Shown here piece after piece: positions 1 through 7,562 of a stretch of 64,000 nucleotides of DNA. The notes below the pieces were generated by a model, which was given only the letters and a program-made list of their open reading frames with translations, was not told the origin of the DNA and did no database searches. The first letter of the stretch is position 1. Each line of letters opens with the position of its first letter. This stretch comes from an uncultured Veillonella sp. (GTDB lineage: Bacteria > Bacillota > Negativicutes > Veillonellales > Veillonellaceae): contig NZ_URAR01000007.1 of NCBI RefSeq assembly GCF_900545795.1, positions 1 to 64,000 on the forward strand. Direction: 5' to 3'. The position numbers were made by a program, and so were the translations under genes.

Positions 1-62
1 CATAAAGCATAAAGCATAAAGCATAAAGCATAAAGCATAAAGCATAAAGCATAAAGCATAAA
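1..62. repeat. Heptanucleotide tandem repeat (CATAAAG)n
   Basis: The window opens inside a perfect tandem array of the 7-bp unit CATAAAG: eight full copies plus a partial one, with no mismatch. The array may continue upstream of the window. Perfect short units like this are prone to slippage. It abuts a terminator-like hairpin and is not in a visible coding frame. Confidence 0.95.
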
Positions 63-110
63 TCTCCTTTGATTACTTTTATTATGAATTTAATCAGAGG
101 AGATTTTGTT
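61..110 (+). terminator. Intrinsic terminator of an upstream gene
   Basis: AATCTCCTTTGATTA (61-75) pairs with TAATCAGAGGAGATT (91-105) with one G-T wobble, and a short T run follows. It probably ends a gene lying to the left of the window. The interval 111-315 is AT-rich and I see no gene in it. Confidence 0.7.
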
Positions 111-315
111 ATATATGTTAGAAAATTTGCTATTATAATTGAAAATTTATAAACTTTCATAAAAATTGGACCATTTTTTTAAAAACACTGTATATAGTAG
201 GAAGTGGTACTGAAAACTATCTTATCTTGTAATATGTACTATGTATTTTTATGCTTGAGTGGGAAAAATAGGCTCAAATTTTGATAAAAGTGGTGATTAA
301 CGCTTGAAAAATAGG

Positions 316-351
316 GGGATTTTTGACAAAAATCCCAAAATGCTGTAAAAT
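316..351 (+). promoter_or_regulatory. Sigma-70-type promoter with palindrome over the -35 box
   Basis: TTGACA (323-328), a 17-bp spacer and TAAAAT (346-351) form a good vegetative promoter 31 bp before the 3D-domain gene. The -35 box sits inside a perfect inverted repeat, GGGATTTTT-GAC-AAAAATCCC (316-336), which could be a repressor operator. The promoter is seen directly; the operator role is inferred. Confidence 0.7.
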
Positions 352-381
352 ATATATGCATTTAGATATGAGGTGGAAATA

Positions 382-1200
382 TTGAGAAAACTTAGTATAG
401 TAACGGTTCTCTTTACACTTCTCATGGCATGTACATCTGTTGTATGGGCCGATGTGGGGCGTGGTGATCGTGGCAGCGAAGTTCAATATGTCCAGCGTAT
501 GTTGGTTACGCAAGGGTATTTAGTGGACAATGCTGATGGTGTTTTCGGAAATAATACAGAGTACGCAGTACGTGTGTTTCAAAAGCAAAAGAATTTACCT
601 ATAACTGGTAAAGTCGATGACAAAACACTAAGCGCAATTAAAGAGAATAATAAGAATTTTGAAGTATCACAGCAATCTCGCAATGTGAGAAGTGATGTAG
701 CGGTATCTCGGTTTGGAGACCGTGGACGAACTGTATCTGATTTACAAGCTCGTTTAGCAAGTAGCGGTTATTCACCTGGATTTGTTGATGGAATTTTTGG
801 ACAGGGCACAGCTGATGCACTGAAACGATTCCAAAAAGCAAATGGTTTAACGCCAACTGGTGAAGTAGATCAGAAAACTATGAGTTTACTTTCTAAAGAA
901 TGCGGCATTCCGACGGAGTATAAAAAAGTTATCTCCATGGAAGCAAGTGCGTATTCTGCAGATGACCCAGGCAATTCAGCTTATACAGCGCGTGGTAATC
1001 TGTTGCGACGCGGTCATGTATCTGTAGACCCGGATGTAATCCCATTGGGAACTGCCTTATATGTGGAAGGATACGGATATGCTGTAGCTGATGATACAGG
1101 CGGTGCTATTATTGGCAATCGCATTGACTTAGCCATGGATTCTCATGGTGAGGCCATTAATTTTGGACGTCAAACAGTTACAGTTTACATTTTAAATTAA
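382..1200 (+). CDS. Secreted peptidoglycan-binding protein with 3D domain
   Basis: A 272-residue exported cell-wall protein. A hydrophobic N-terminus (about residues 4-23) is followed by two PG_binding_1 modules (about 25-70 and 110-165; the FG-G-T-A--FQ pattern recurs) and a C-terminal 3D domain (from about 185) with the conserved aspartates in VDPDVIPLG, DDTGG and NRIDLAMD. 3D domains resemble the double-psi barrel of lytic transglycosylase MltA, so peptidoglycan cleavage or remodelling is likely but not shown. I chose the TTG start at 382 because GAGGTGG lies 5 nt upstream; an in-frame GTG at 373 overlaps that site. LMAC near the signal end could be a weak lipobox, but cleavage after VWA looks better. 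A paralogous 3D domain occurs in the gene at 20005. Confidence 0.85.
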   Translation: MRKLSIVTVLFTLLMACTSVVWADVGRGDRGSEVQYVQRMLVTQGYLVDNADGVFGNNTEYAVRVFQKQKNLPITGKVDDKTLSAIKENNKNFEVSQQSRNVRSDVAVSRFGDRGRTVSDLQARLASSGYSPGFVDGIFGQGTADALKRFQKANGLTPTGEVDQKTMSLLSKECGIPTEYKKVISMEASAYSADDPGNSAYTARGNLLRRGHVSVDPDVIPLGTALYVEGYGYAVADDTGGAIIGNRIDLAMDSHGEAINFGRQTVTVYILN

Positions 1201-1264
1201 ATATTAGTTTTAGAGTTATGTAATAAACATGTTGTTTTAATTGGTTAACATCTAAAATGCAACA

Positions 1265-1297
1265 AAAAGCCTTTGACTTAGTCAAGGGCTTTTTTGT
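1265..1297 (+). terminator. Intrinsic terminator
   Basis: AAGCCTTTGAC pairs with GTCAAGGGCTT and is followed by a T6 run. It ends the 3D-domain transcription unit. Confidence 0.9.
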
Positions 1298-1326
1298 GTA
1301 TATAACATGTTTGTGTATATAACATA
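1293..1326. repeat. 17-bp direct repeat, two copies
   Basis: TTTGTGTATATAACATG (1293-1309) is followed at once by TTTGTGTATATAACATA (1310-1326). It lies between the terminator and purR; no function is evident. The rest of 1327-1507 carries no gene that I can see. Confidence 0.8.
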
Positions 1327-1507
1327 TTTGTGGTGGTATGACGTTGGCTCTATTGTCATAAAGCAGCGAACATTATTATGATAAATGAAAATAATGTTAG
1401 GAATTTTAATGGCTAGGTGTGTATTTAATTTACTTTTTATGGTATTCTAGAAGAGTAAAAGGTTGTCAGCTAGGACAACGCTATTTTTTTGTATGAGGAG
1501 GTTTACA

Positions 1508-2344
1508 TTGGAAAAAGTGCGACGCGTTGAGCGCATGGTAGCGCTGACCAAATTATTAGTAGATTCTCCACAGGAATTAATTTCCTTGCGCTATTTTTGT
1601 GATTTCTTTAATATAGCCAAATCTACATTAAGTGAAGATATTACATGTGTTAAAGACTCATTGCAACGGTTTTCTTTAGGTACAGTAGAGACTGTAGCCG
1701 GCGTAGCAGGGGGCGTTCGCTTCATTCCGTATCGAAAAGGAGCTAGAGCTTTAGCTGTTCTCAAAGAGGTACAAAGTCGCTTGCAAGAAGAGGACCGCGT
1801 AATTGCAGGGGGCTTTTTGTACATGTCAGATATCTTATATGATTGGCATATTACGAGTCGTTTGGGTGAAATTTTTATGACTCGTTTTGCAGAGCGCAAG
1901 CCTGATTATATTATGACAGTGGAAACTAAGGGGATTCCGTTGGCCGTTATGGTGGCACGAGCATTTAATAAACCGTTGGTAATTGCTCGGCGGGATAGTA
2001 AAGTAACGGAAGGATCCTCCATTAGCATTAATTATGTAACGGGATCATCGAGACGTATTCAAACTATGTCTTTAACGAAGCGAGCTATCCCTCCTAAATC
2101 GAGAGTGTTATTAATTGATGATTTCATGAAAGCTGGGGGTACAGCTCATGGCATGAAAGAATTAGTGCATGAAATGGGGGGCGAAGTTGTGGGCACTGGT
2201 GTATTAGTGGCGACAGCCTTGCCAAATCCAAAGGTTGTGGATGATTATGAAGCCTTGCTCCGTTTGAATAAAGTAGATGAGCAGACTCGAAGTATTGATA
2301 TAGAACCAATTTACTATACACCTGAAGAGGAGATTGTAGAATGA
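1508..2344 (+). CDS. purR: Purine operon repressor PurR (PRT-fold)
   Basis: A 278-residue Gram-positive type PurR: an N-terminal winged helix-turn-helix (about residues 1-75) fused to a type I phosphoribosyltransferase fold. The PRPP loop reads VLLIDDFMKAGGTAHG. In this family PRPP binding relieves repression of purine genes; the domain is a sensor rather than an enzyme. The TTG start at 1508 has a strong GAGGAGG 5 nt upstream; a longer TTG-started frame from 1463 lacks such a site. The stop overlaps the glmU start (ATGA), indicating translational coupling. The purR-glmU-prs-pth order matches Firmicute synteny. Confidence 0.93.
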   Translation: MEKVRRVERMVALTKLLVDSPQELISLRYFCDFFNIAKSTLSEDITCVKDSLQRFSLGTVETVAGVAGGVRFIPYRKGARALAVLKEVQSRLQEEDRVIAGGFLYMSDILYDWHITSRLGEIFMTRFAERKPDYIMTVETKGIPLAVMVARAFNKPLVIARRDSKVTEGSSISINYVTGSSRRIQTMSLTKRAIPPKSRVLLIDDFMKAGGTAHGMKELVHEMGGEVVGTGVLVATALPNPKVVDDYEALLRLNKVDEQTRSIDIEPIYYTPEEEIVE

Positions 2345-3726
2345 AACCAATTACATCTTTAATTTTAGCGGCTGGTAAAGGTACGCGCATGAAATCTAAG
2401 TTGCCAAAAGTACTTCATAAGGTAGGCGGTAAACCTATGGTTGAACGAGTGCTTAATACGGTAAAAGAGTTAGGCACTGAGCGCAATATAGTCATTGTTG
2501 GCTTTGGTGGTGAAGCAGTTACTGCTTACTTAGGTGATGCGGCTGAATTTGTTACTCAAAAAGAGCAAAATGGTACGGGTCATGCAGTAAAACAAGCAAA
2601 GCCTTTATTGAGTGATTATGAAGGAACTATTTTACTACTTTGTGGTGACACTCCTTTAGTGACTAAAGAATCCCTAGAAGCCTTGGTGAAAGAGCATGAA
2701 GACACAGGCGCAGCAGCTACGGTTCTTACTAGTAGTCTAGCTGATCCAACTGGTTATGGCCGTATTATCCGCGATGCTGAAAGCGGTAAAGTACTTCGCA
2801 TTGTTGAGCAAAAAGATGGCAAGCCAGAAGAGCTGGCTGTAAACGAAATTAATACTGGTATGTATGCGTTTGATAGCCAAAAACTATGGCCTTGTTTAGA
2901 AGAATTATCTGATGACAATGCACAAGGTGAATTATATATTACTGATGTAGTAAGTATCTTGGTTAATAAAGGGGAACGAGTAAGTGCCTCCTTATTGGCT
3001 GATACGGATGAATCTTTAGGGGTTAATTCCAGAGCTCAATTAGCTGTAGCGGAACGCATTTTAAGAGAGCGAACTAATCAATATTGGATGGACCAAGGGG
3101 TTACTCTCATTGATCCAGCTAATACATATATTGGTACAGATGTCACCATTGGTAATGATACAGTGATTTATCCAGGCACTATCTTAGAAGGTGAAACTGT
3201 TATTGGTGAAGCTTGTGAAATCGGTCCACATACACGCTTTACAAATGTAAAAGTAGGGGACGGCAATTACATCCACTTTACTTACGCTCATGACTGCGAA
3301 ATTAAAAATAATACTGATATTGGTCCTTATGTACATATTCGTCCTAATACGGTAGTGGGCGATAGCGTTCATATGGGCAACTTCGTAGAAGTTAAAAACA
3401 GTATTGTTGGGGAAGGTACAAAATTCCCTCATCTATCCTATATTGGGGACAGCGATGTAGGGGCTGGTGTAAATATTGGCTGCGGTACAATTACTGTAAA
3501 TTATGATGGAAAAATCAAACATCGCACAACAATTAAAGATCATGCATTTGTGGGCTGTAATAGCAATTTAGTGGCCCCTGTGACGATTGGTGAAAGCAGC
3601 TATGTAGGAGCAGGTTCTACGATTACTAAAGATGTGCCACCTAAATCATTGGCAGTAGGTCGTGCAAAGCAGATTATTAAAGAAAACTGGGTTACTGACG
3701 AAACTTTCAAAAAAAAGAATAAATAA
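2341..3726 (+). CDS. glmU: Bifunctional UDP-GlcNAc pyrophosphorylase/GlcN-1-P acetyltransferase GlmU
   Basis: 461 residues, normal for GlmU. The N-terminal nucleotidyltransferase carries the LILAAGKGTRMKSKLPKVLH signature at residues 7-26. The C-terminal left-handed beta-helix (from about residue 255) shows many hexapeptide repeats and the acetyltransferase-type NYDGK stretch. The enzyme makes UDP-GlcNAc from glucosamine-1-phosphate, acetyl-CoA and UTP in the cytoplasm, feeding peptidoglycan and, in this diderm, lipopolysaccharide. It starts within the purR stop codon and ends about 120 bp before prs. Confidence 0.97.
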   Translation: MKPITSLILAAGKGTRMKSKLPKVLHKVGGKPMVERVLNTVKELGTERNIVIVGFGGEAVTAYLGDAAEFVTQKEQNGTGHAVKQAKPLLSDYEGTILLLCGDTPLVTKESLEALVKEHEDTGAAATVLTSSLADPTGYGRIIRDAESGKVLRIVEQKDGKPEELAVNEINTGMYAFDSQKLWPCLEELSDDNAQGELYITDVVSILVNKGERVSASLLADTDESLGVNSRAQLAVAERILRERTNQYWMDQGVTLIDPANTYIGTDVTIGNDTVIYPGTILEGETVIGEACEIGPHTRFTNVKVGDGNYIHFTYAHDCEIKNNTDIGPYVHIRPNTVVGDSVHMGNFVEVKNSIVGEGTKFPHLSYIGDSDVGAGVNIGCGTITVNYDGKIKHRTTIKDHAFVGCNSNLVAPVTIGESSYVGAGSTITKDVPPKSLAVGRAKQIIKENWVTDETFKKKNK

Positions 3727-3750
3727 AATGTAAAATTCTTGACGATTTTT

Positions 3751-3780
3751 TTGCATATGATGTAAAAAATAGTATACAAT
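3751..3780 (+). promoter_or_regulatory. Probable prs promoter
   Basis: TTGCAT (3751-3756), an 18-bp spacer and TACAAT (3775-3780; TATACA overlaps it) lie in the glmU-prs gap. The match to consensus is fair; prs may also be read from purR-glmU. Confidence 0.4.
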
Positions 3781-3844
3781 AGGTATTGATGAAGTTTGCC
3801 AAGGGCAACAAAATTTATTGACAAAGCAAAAGGGGTATCGAGAC

Positions 3845-4798
3845 ATGGCATTTGAAGATGGTAAGAAACTTAAAATTTTCACAGGGAATGCGAATCCTGA
3901 ACTAGCGAAGGAAATCTGTGATTACTTAGGCTTACCTTTAGGCGAAGCATTTGTAGGTCGCTTTAATAATGGCGAAGTGCAGATTATGATTGATGAAAGT
4001 GTACGTGGGAAGGATGTATTTATTGTACAACCTACTAGCTATCCCGTTAACGACAATTTAGTTGAATTGTTGGTTATGGCTGATGCATTAAAACGCGCTT
4101 CTGCGCGCCATATTACAGCTGTAGTTCCTTATTATGGATATGCTCGTCAAGACCGTAAGACACGCGGTCGTGAGCCTATTACAGCTAAATTAGTAGCAGA
4201 TTTAATGCAAACAGCAGGCATTACACGTTTGGTAACTGTTGATTTACATGCTGGACAAATTCAAGGTTTCTTTAATGTACCAGTGGATCATTTATTTGGT
4301 GCTTCCATTATTGCAAAATATATTAATGAAAAGAAAATGGAAGATTTAATTGTTGTATCTCCAGATCTTGGTGGTGTAACGCGTGCGCGTGACTTGGCTG
4401 ACCGCATTGGTGCACCAATTGCTATTATTGAAAAGAAACGTCCACAACCAGGTGTAGCTAAAGTTATGAACTTGATTGGTAATGTAGAGGGCAAAAACTG
4501 TATCATTATCGATGATATTGTAGATACAGCAGGTTCCTTAGTAGAAGGGGCTAAAGCACTTAAAGAGTTTGGCGCTAAGTCTGTTATGGCTTGTGTAACT
4601 CATGCGGTATTGACTGACCCTGCTTGCGAACGCATTGCTAATTCCAATATTAAAGAATTAATTGTTACGAATACAATTAGCTTACCAGAAGAGCATAAAT
4701 TACCTAATATTACGTCCTTATCTGTGGCACCATTATTAGGTGAAGCCATTATGCGTATTTTCCATGAAGTTTCAGTAAGCAATTTATTCGACAAATAA
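3845..4798 (+). CDS. prs: Ribose-phosphate pyrophosphokinase
   Basis: 317 residues, the usual length. It makes PRPP from ribose-5-phosphate and ATP, the same metabolite PurR senses two genes upstream. Visible signatures: FNNGEVQI, the basic flexible loop YARQDRKTRGREPITAK, the DLHAGQIQGFF region and the PRPP-binding IIDDIVDTAGSL. The ATG at 3845 is preferred because AAAGGGGT lies at good distance; a TTG nine codons upstream has no site. Cytoplasmic. Confidence 0.96.
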   Translation: MAFEDGKKLKIFTGNANPELAKEICDYLGLPLGEAFVGRFNNGEVQIMIDESVRGKDVFIVQPTSYPVNDNLVELLVMADALKRASARHITAVVPYYGYARQDRKTRGREPITAKLVADLMQTAGITRLVTVDLHAGQIQGFFNVPVDHLFGASIIAKYINEKKMEDLIVVSPDLGGVTRARDLADRIGAPIAIIEKKRPQPGVAKVMNLIGNVEGKNCIIIDDIVDTAGSLVEGAKALKEFGAKSVMACVTHAVLTDPACERIANSNIKELIVTNTISLPEEHKLPNITSLSVAPLLGEAIMRIFHEVSVSNLFDK

Positions 4799-4816
4799 AC
4801 CATTAGGTGAAAGTCT

Positions 4817-5392
4817 GTGAAAATTGTTGTAGGCCTTGGTAATCCAGGGAAAGAATATGAATTAACAAAACATAATATAGGCTTTTTAGTGGTTGATGCT
4901 ATTGCTGAAGCTCATGCACATACGCCTTGGAAAGAGGACTTTAAAGCTTTGATTACGACTATTCAAGTGGATGGTGAAAAAGTACTGCTTGTAAAACCGC
5001 AAACTTTTATGAATAATAGTGGTGAGTCCGTAGGGCCTTTAATGCGCTATTATAAAGTAGCTCCAGAAGATGTGTACTGCATTTATGATGATATGGATTT
5101 GCCAGTTGGTAAAATTCGCATCAGACCCAATGGCAGTGCAGGTGGTCATAATGGCATAAAATCACTCATAGCCCATATGGGAACTAATGAATTTCCGCAC
5201 TTTCGCTTTGGCATAGGCCGACCTTTGCCACAATGGACTGTAGTTGACCATGTGTTGGCGCCATTTCCAGAGGACCAACAAGATAAGGTGGTAAAGGGCA
5301 TTAAAGATATGGCTAAGGCTGTAGTTGGTACTTTAGAAGTAGGGATTGATCGCGGGATGAATTTATATAATCCTAAACGTCGCCCTCGTTAG
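4817..5392 (+). CDS. pth: Peptidyl-tRNA hydrolase
   Basis: 191 residues with a GTG start 18 bp after prs and an AGGTGAAAG ribosome-binding site. Family signatures are present: VGLGNPGKEYELTKHNIGF near the N-terminus with the catalytic His, PQTFMNNSG, DDMDLPVGKIR and GSAGGHNGIKS. It releases tRNA from peptidyl-tRNAs dropped by ribosomes. Last gene before the terminator at 5411. Confidence 0.97.
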   Translation: MKIVVGLGNPGKEYELTKHNIGFLVVDAIAEAHAHTPWKEDFKALITTIQVDGEKVLLVKPQTFMNNSGESVGPLMRYYKVAPEDVYCIYDDMDLPVGKIRIRPNGSAGGHNGIKSLIAHMGTNEFPHFRFGIGRPLPQWTVVDHVLAPFPEDQQDKVVKGIKDMAKAVVGTLEVGIDRGMNLYNPKRRPR

Positions 5393-5410
5393 ACTATATG
5401 GTAATTGAGT

Positions 5411-5450
5411 CAATAGCATCGTCTTCTTTAGATGGTGCTATTGTTTTGTT
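5411..5450 (+). terminator. Intrinsic terminator after pth
   Basis: CAATAGCATCGTC pairs with GATGGTGCTATTG (two wobbles), followed by TTTTGTTTG. Confidence 0.85.
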
Positions 5451-5472
5451 TGTGTGAAACTCGATAAAAATA

Positions 5473-5501
5473 TTGACAAAGACTCTCATATTTGGTATAA
5501 T
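5473..5501 (+). promoter_or_regulatory. Consensus sigma-70 promoter
   Basis: TTGACA (5473-5478), exactly 17 bp, TATAAT (5496-5501). A perfect match to both hexamers, so the downstream RNA should be abundant. Confidence 0.9.
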
Positions 5502-5507
5502 TACTCT

Positions 5508-5680
5508 ATTATCCGTATTAGATTGTTGGAGTAAATGCTGAGGAGGATGAACTTATAGCCCAAAATGTCATAATCTGAACTTGTGTCTCTACAATCGAAA
5601 AGGGTATGTGGTAATAACCCAACCACTTTTTGACAGTAGGTTTGACCCAACCACTGTAGTTATTTAATTACAAGGAGGTT
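5508..5680 (+). promoter_or_regulatory. Unassigned structured 5' leader
   Basis: About 175 nt of untranslated RNA lie between the consensus promoter and a 65-aa gene. The 11-mer ACCCAACCACT occurs twice (5617-5627 and 5645-5655). An upstream GTGGT (about 5608-5613) can pair with ACCAC of either copy, and CAGTAGGTT (from 5634) can form a hairpin with the second copy. The first hairpin is followed by T5, so it resembles a small terminator. Mutually exclusive pairings suggest attenuation or a small RNA. I could not match it to a known riboswitch class. Confidence 0.45.
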
Positions 5681-5685
5681 CGATT

Positions 5686-5883
5686 ATGAACAAGATTAAA
5701 AGTTTATCGAGCCGCTTATCGGTGCTGGGATATAGTGGTTTCGAGATTTCTCACATTATTAATAATGCCGCTGGCGGCAAACAATTGACAACATTAAGTG
5801 GCAAACAGCTACGCCATGTTATCAGTCAAATGGAAAAATATGTAACACTTGGTACGCAATTTGCGGCAGCTTATAGTAAATAA
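5686..5883 (+). CDS. Small conserved-looking protein of unknown function
   Basis: A 65-residue protein with a strong AAGGAGG site and a good terminator straight after it. It is predicted helical and slightly basic, with a GYSGFEISHIIN stretch and the near-repeat GGKQLTTLSGKQL. No signal peptide or membrane segment. A perfect promoter, a long leader and a private terminator make it a well-defined single-gene unit. I do not recognise the family. Confidence 0.75.
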   Translation: MNKIKSLSSRLSVLGYSGFEISHIINNAAGGKQLTTLSGKQLRHVISQMEKYVTLGTQFAAAYSK

Positions 5884-5901
5884 GCAAGTGTAGAACTACA
5901 A

Positions 5902-5933
5902 AGAGACTATACGGACGTATAGTCTCTTTTTTT
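5902..5933 (+). terminator. Intrinsic terminator
   Basis: AGAGACTATACG and CGTATAGTCTCT form a perfect 12-bp stem with a 2-nt spacer, followed by T7. Confidence 0.92.
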
Positions 5934-5951
5934 ATAGAGCGGGAGGCTTAC

Positions 5952-6461
5952 ATGTTCGCAAGATCATCGAACAATAAACAAAGAAAAACACGAACTCTTA
6001 CGAATCGTCGTTATCCCACAGAGCGCATGGGCATGTCCGTGAAGTGCATGGTATTCTGTGAGGGGGATATTTTGCTATTACAAAAGAAAGACCGTGAAGG
6101 GCTCAGACCTTGGGAGTTTCCTGGCGGTGGTTTAGAATTTGGTGAAGACTTACAAGATGCTGCCTTGCGTGAAGTGCGTGAAGAGACAGGACTTGATGTA
6201 GAAATTTTAGATGTAGCGGGCCTCTGGTCGTATAAAAGAAGTAAATTACAATTTTTAACGGGTGTAATTTTTATTGCTAAGGCCACTAGTAAGGATGTAA
6301 CTCTTTCTGAAGAGCATACTGATTTTGCTTGGGTAAAGCCTAGTGATTTTAGTCAATATCGTTTACAAGATTCTTTGCGTAAAGCTTTGGAAAATATTCA
6401 GGAATCTAGTGTGAAGGGGCAGGAGTTGCGCCATTATTTTGTAGATAATTTTAAGGTCTAA
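5952..6461 (+). CDS. Nudix hydrolase
   Basis: 169 residues with a complete Nudix box around residues 58-80: G, five residues, E, seven residues, then REVREETGL. The family hydrolyses nucleoside diphosphates linked to another moiety; the substrate cannot be told from sequence. A basic N-terminal extension of about 25 residues precedes the domain. A GGGAGG site supports the ATG at 5952. It lies alone between a terminator and tmk. Confidence 0.88.
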   Translation: MFARSSNNKQRKTRTLTNRRYPTERMGMSVKCMVFCEGDILLLQKKDREGLRPWEFPGGGLEFGEDLQDAALREVREETGLDVEILDVAGLWSYKRSKLQFLTGVIFIAKATSKDVTLSEEHTDFAWVKPSDFSQYRLQDSLRKALENIQESSVKGQELRHYFVDNFKV

Positions 6462-6586
6462 ACCTAAAGAAAATTTTAAGGCTTAGACCTAAATAAGATA
6501 AAATATAAATTAGAAAGAATATATAGAACTTATTATGATAATAGTACGATAATATCTATGTGTGATTCATTAATAGAGGAGCTATG

Positions 6587-7267
6587 ATGGGTACGTTAAT
6601 AATTATTGAAGGTGGCGATGGTAGCGGTAAGGCTACACAAACAAAAGCATTGGCAGAACGATTAAGTCGTGAAGGCTATAATGTAAGAACCGTGAGCTTC
6701 CCGAATTATGATAGCCCGGCAGCGATGCCAGTAAAAATGTATTTAGCCGGCGATTTTGGACATAAGCCATCTGATGTGAATCCATTTGTGGCGAGCACTT
6801 TATATGCAGTTGACCGCTTCGCGTCTTATCGTATGGACTGGGAAGAATTTTATAAGTCCGGTGGAATTATTTTGGCTGATCGCTATACAACATCAAATAT
6901 GATTCATCAAATGGTAAAATATGAAGATGCGAAGGAGCGTCAACAATTTCTTTCTTGGTTAGAAGATTTAGAATTTGTTAAATTTGGATTGCCTAGACCG
7001 GATTGTGTGTGCCTTTTAGACATGCCGTTAAAAACTAGCGAAGCCTTGATGAAGGACCGTGTACATAAGACGGGGGGCGCTACAGGCGATATTCATGAAC
7101 ATGACCATGAGTACTTGCTTCGAGTTCATGGTGCTTATGATGAACTCGTTCAAGTTTATGGATGGGAGCGCGTGCCGTGTGCTAATGAGGTAGGGGATTT
7201 ACGTAGCATTGAAGAGATTCATGAAGATGTCTATGACTTGGTTAAACCTTTCTTAAAGGCAGAATAA
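6587..7267 (+). CDS. tmk: Thymidylate kinase
   Basis: 226 residues. It phosphorylates dTMP to dTDP. The P-loop reads EGGDGSGKATQ; the Ala where many TMKs have Thr is a variant I recall from clostridial enzymes. The DRYTTSNMIHQ motif and a lid-like region with KDRVHKTGG follow. AGGAG sits 5 nt before the ATG at 6587 and only 2 nt before the ATG at 6584, so I prefer the second. It precedes holB, as in many Firmicutes. Confidence 0.9.
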   Translation: MGTLIIIEGGDGSGKATQTKALAERLSREGYNVRTVSFPNYDSPAAMPVKMYLAGDFGHKPSDVNPFVASTLYAVDRFASYRMDWEEFYKSGGIILADRYTTSNMIHQMVKYEDAKERQQFLSWLEDLEFVKFGLPRPDCVCLLDMPLKTSEALMKDRVHKTGGATGDIHEHDHEYLLRVHGAYDELVQVYGWERVPCANEVGDLRSIEEIHEDVYDLVKPFLKAE

Positions 7268-7305
7268 TTGTTGTAAGAGGTAGCTTGTTTATAAAAGATA
7301 ATCAG

Positions 7306-7361
7306 TAAAGCATAGTAAATAAAACATGGTAAATAAAGCATAGTAAATAAAGTATGGTAAA
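7306..7361. repeat. 14-bp tandem repeat, four copies
   Basis: Four tandem units of TAAAGCATAGTAAA begin at 7306, 7320, 7334 and 7348; units 2 and 4 differ at one or two positions. A fifth starts and breaks off (TAAAGCC). Intergenic between tmk and holB. Confidence 0.92.
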
Positions 7362-7438
7362 TAAAGCCCCTTAGAGGCGCTTGGTATTAGGCTCGACGTG
7401 AGTCGGTAGTAGATAGTTTAAATTATAATTCGTAATAG

Positions 7439-7480
7439 TGGCACCTGTAGTATCCTGAGGATTTAACAGGTGCTTTACTT
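7439..7480 (+). terminator. Terminator-like hairpin before holB
   Basis: GCACCTGT (7441-7448) pairs with ACAGGTGC (7466-7473) with an inner ATCC/GGAT stem, followed by a weak T tract. It may end the tmk transcript. The rest of the 295-bp tmk-holB gap holds only the 14-bp repeats. Confidence 0.55.
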
Positions 7481-7562
7481 ATATAGAAAAATTAGACATT
7501 CACGGTACATTTGCCGTATAATAATTATGTTATACTGCATTATTTTATTATGGGGGAATTGT

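Noticed and set aside
382..460. Lipoprotein reading of the first 3D-domain protein (LMAC)
   Set aside because: Met at -2 is unusual in a lipobox, and a good signal peptidase I site (VWA before DVG) follows. I left it as a secreted protein.
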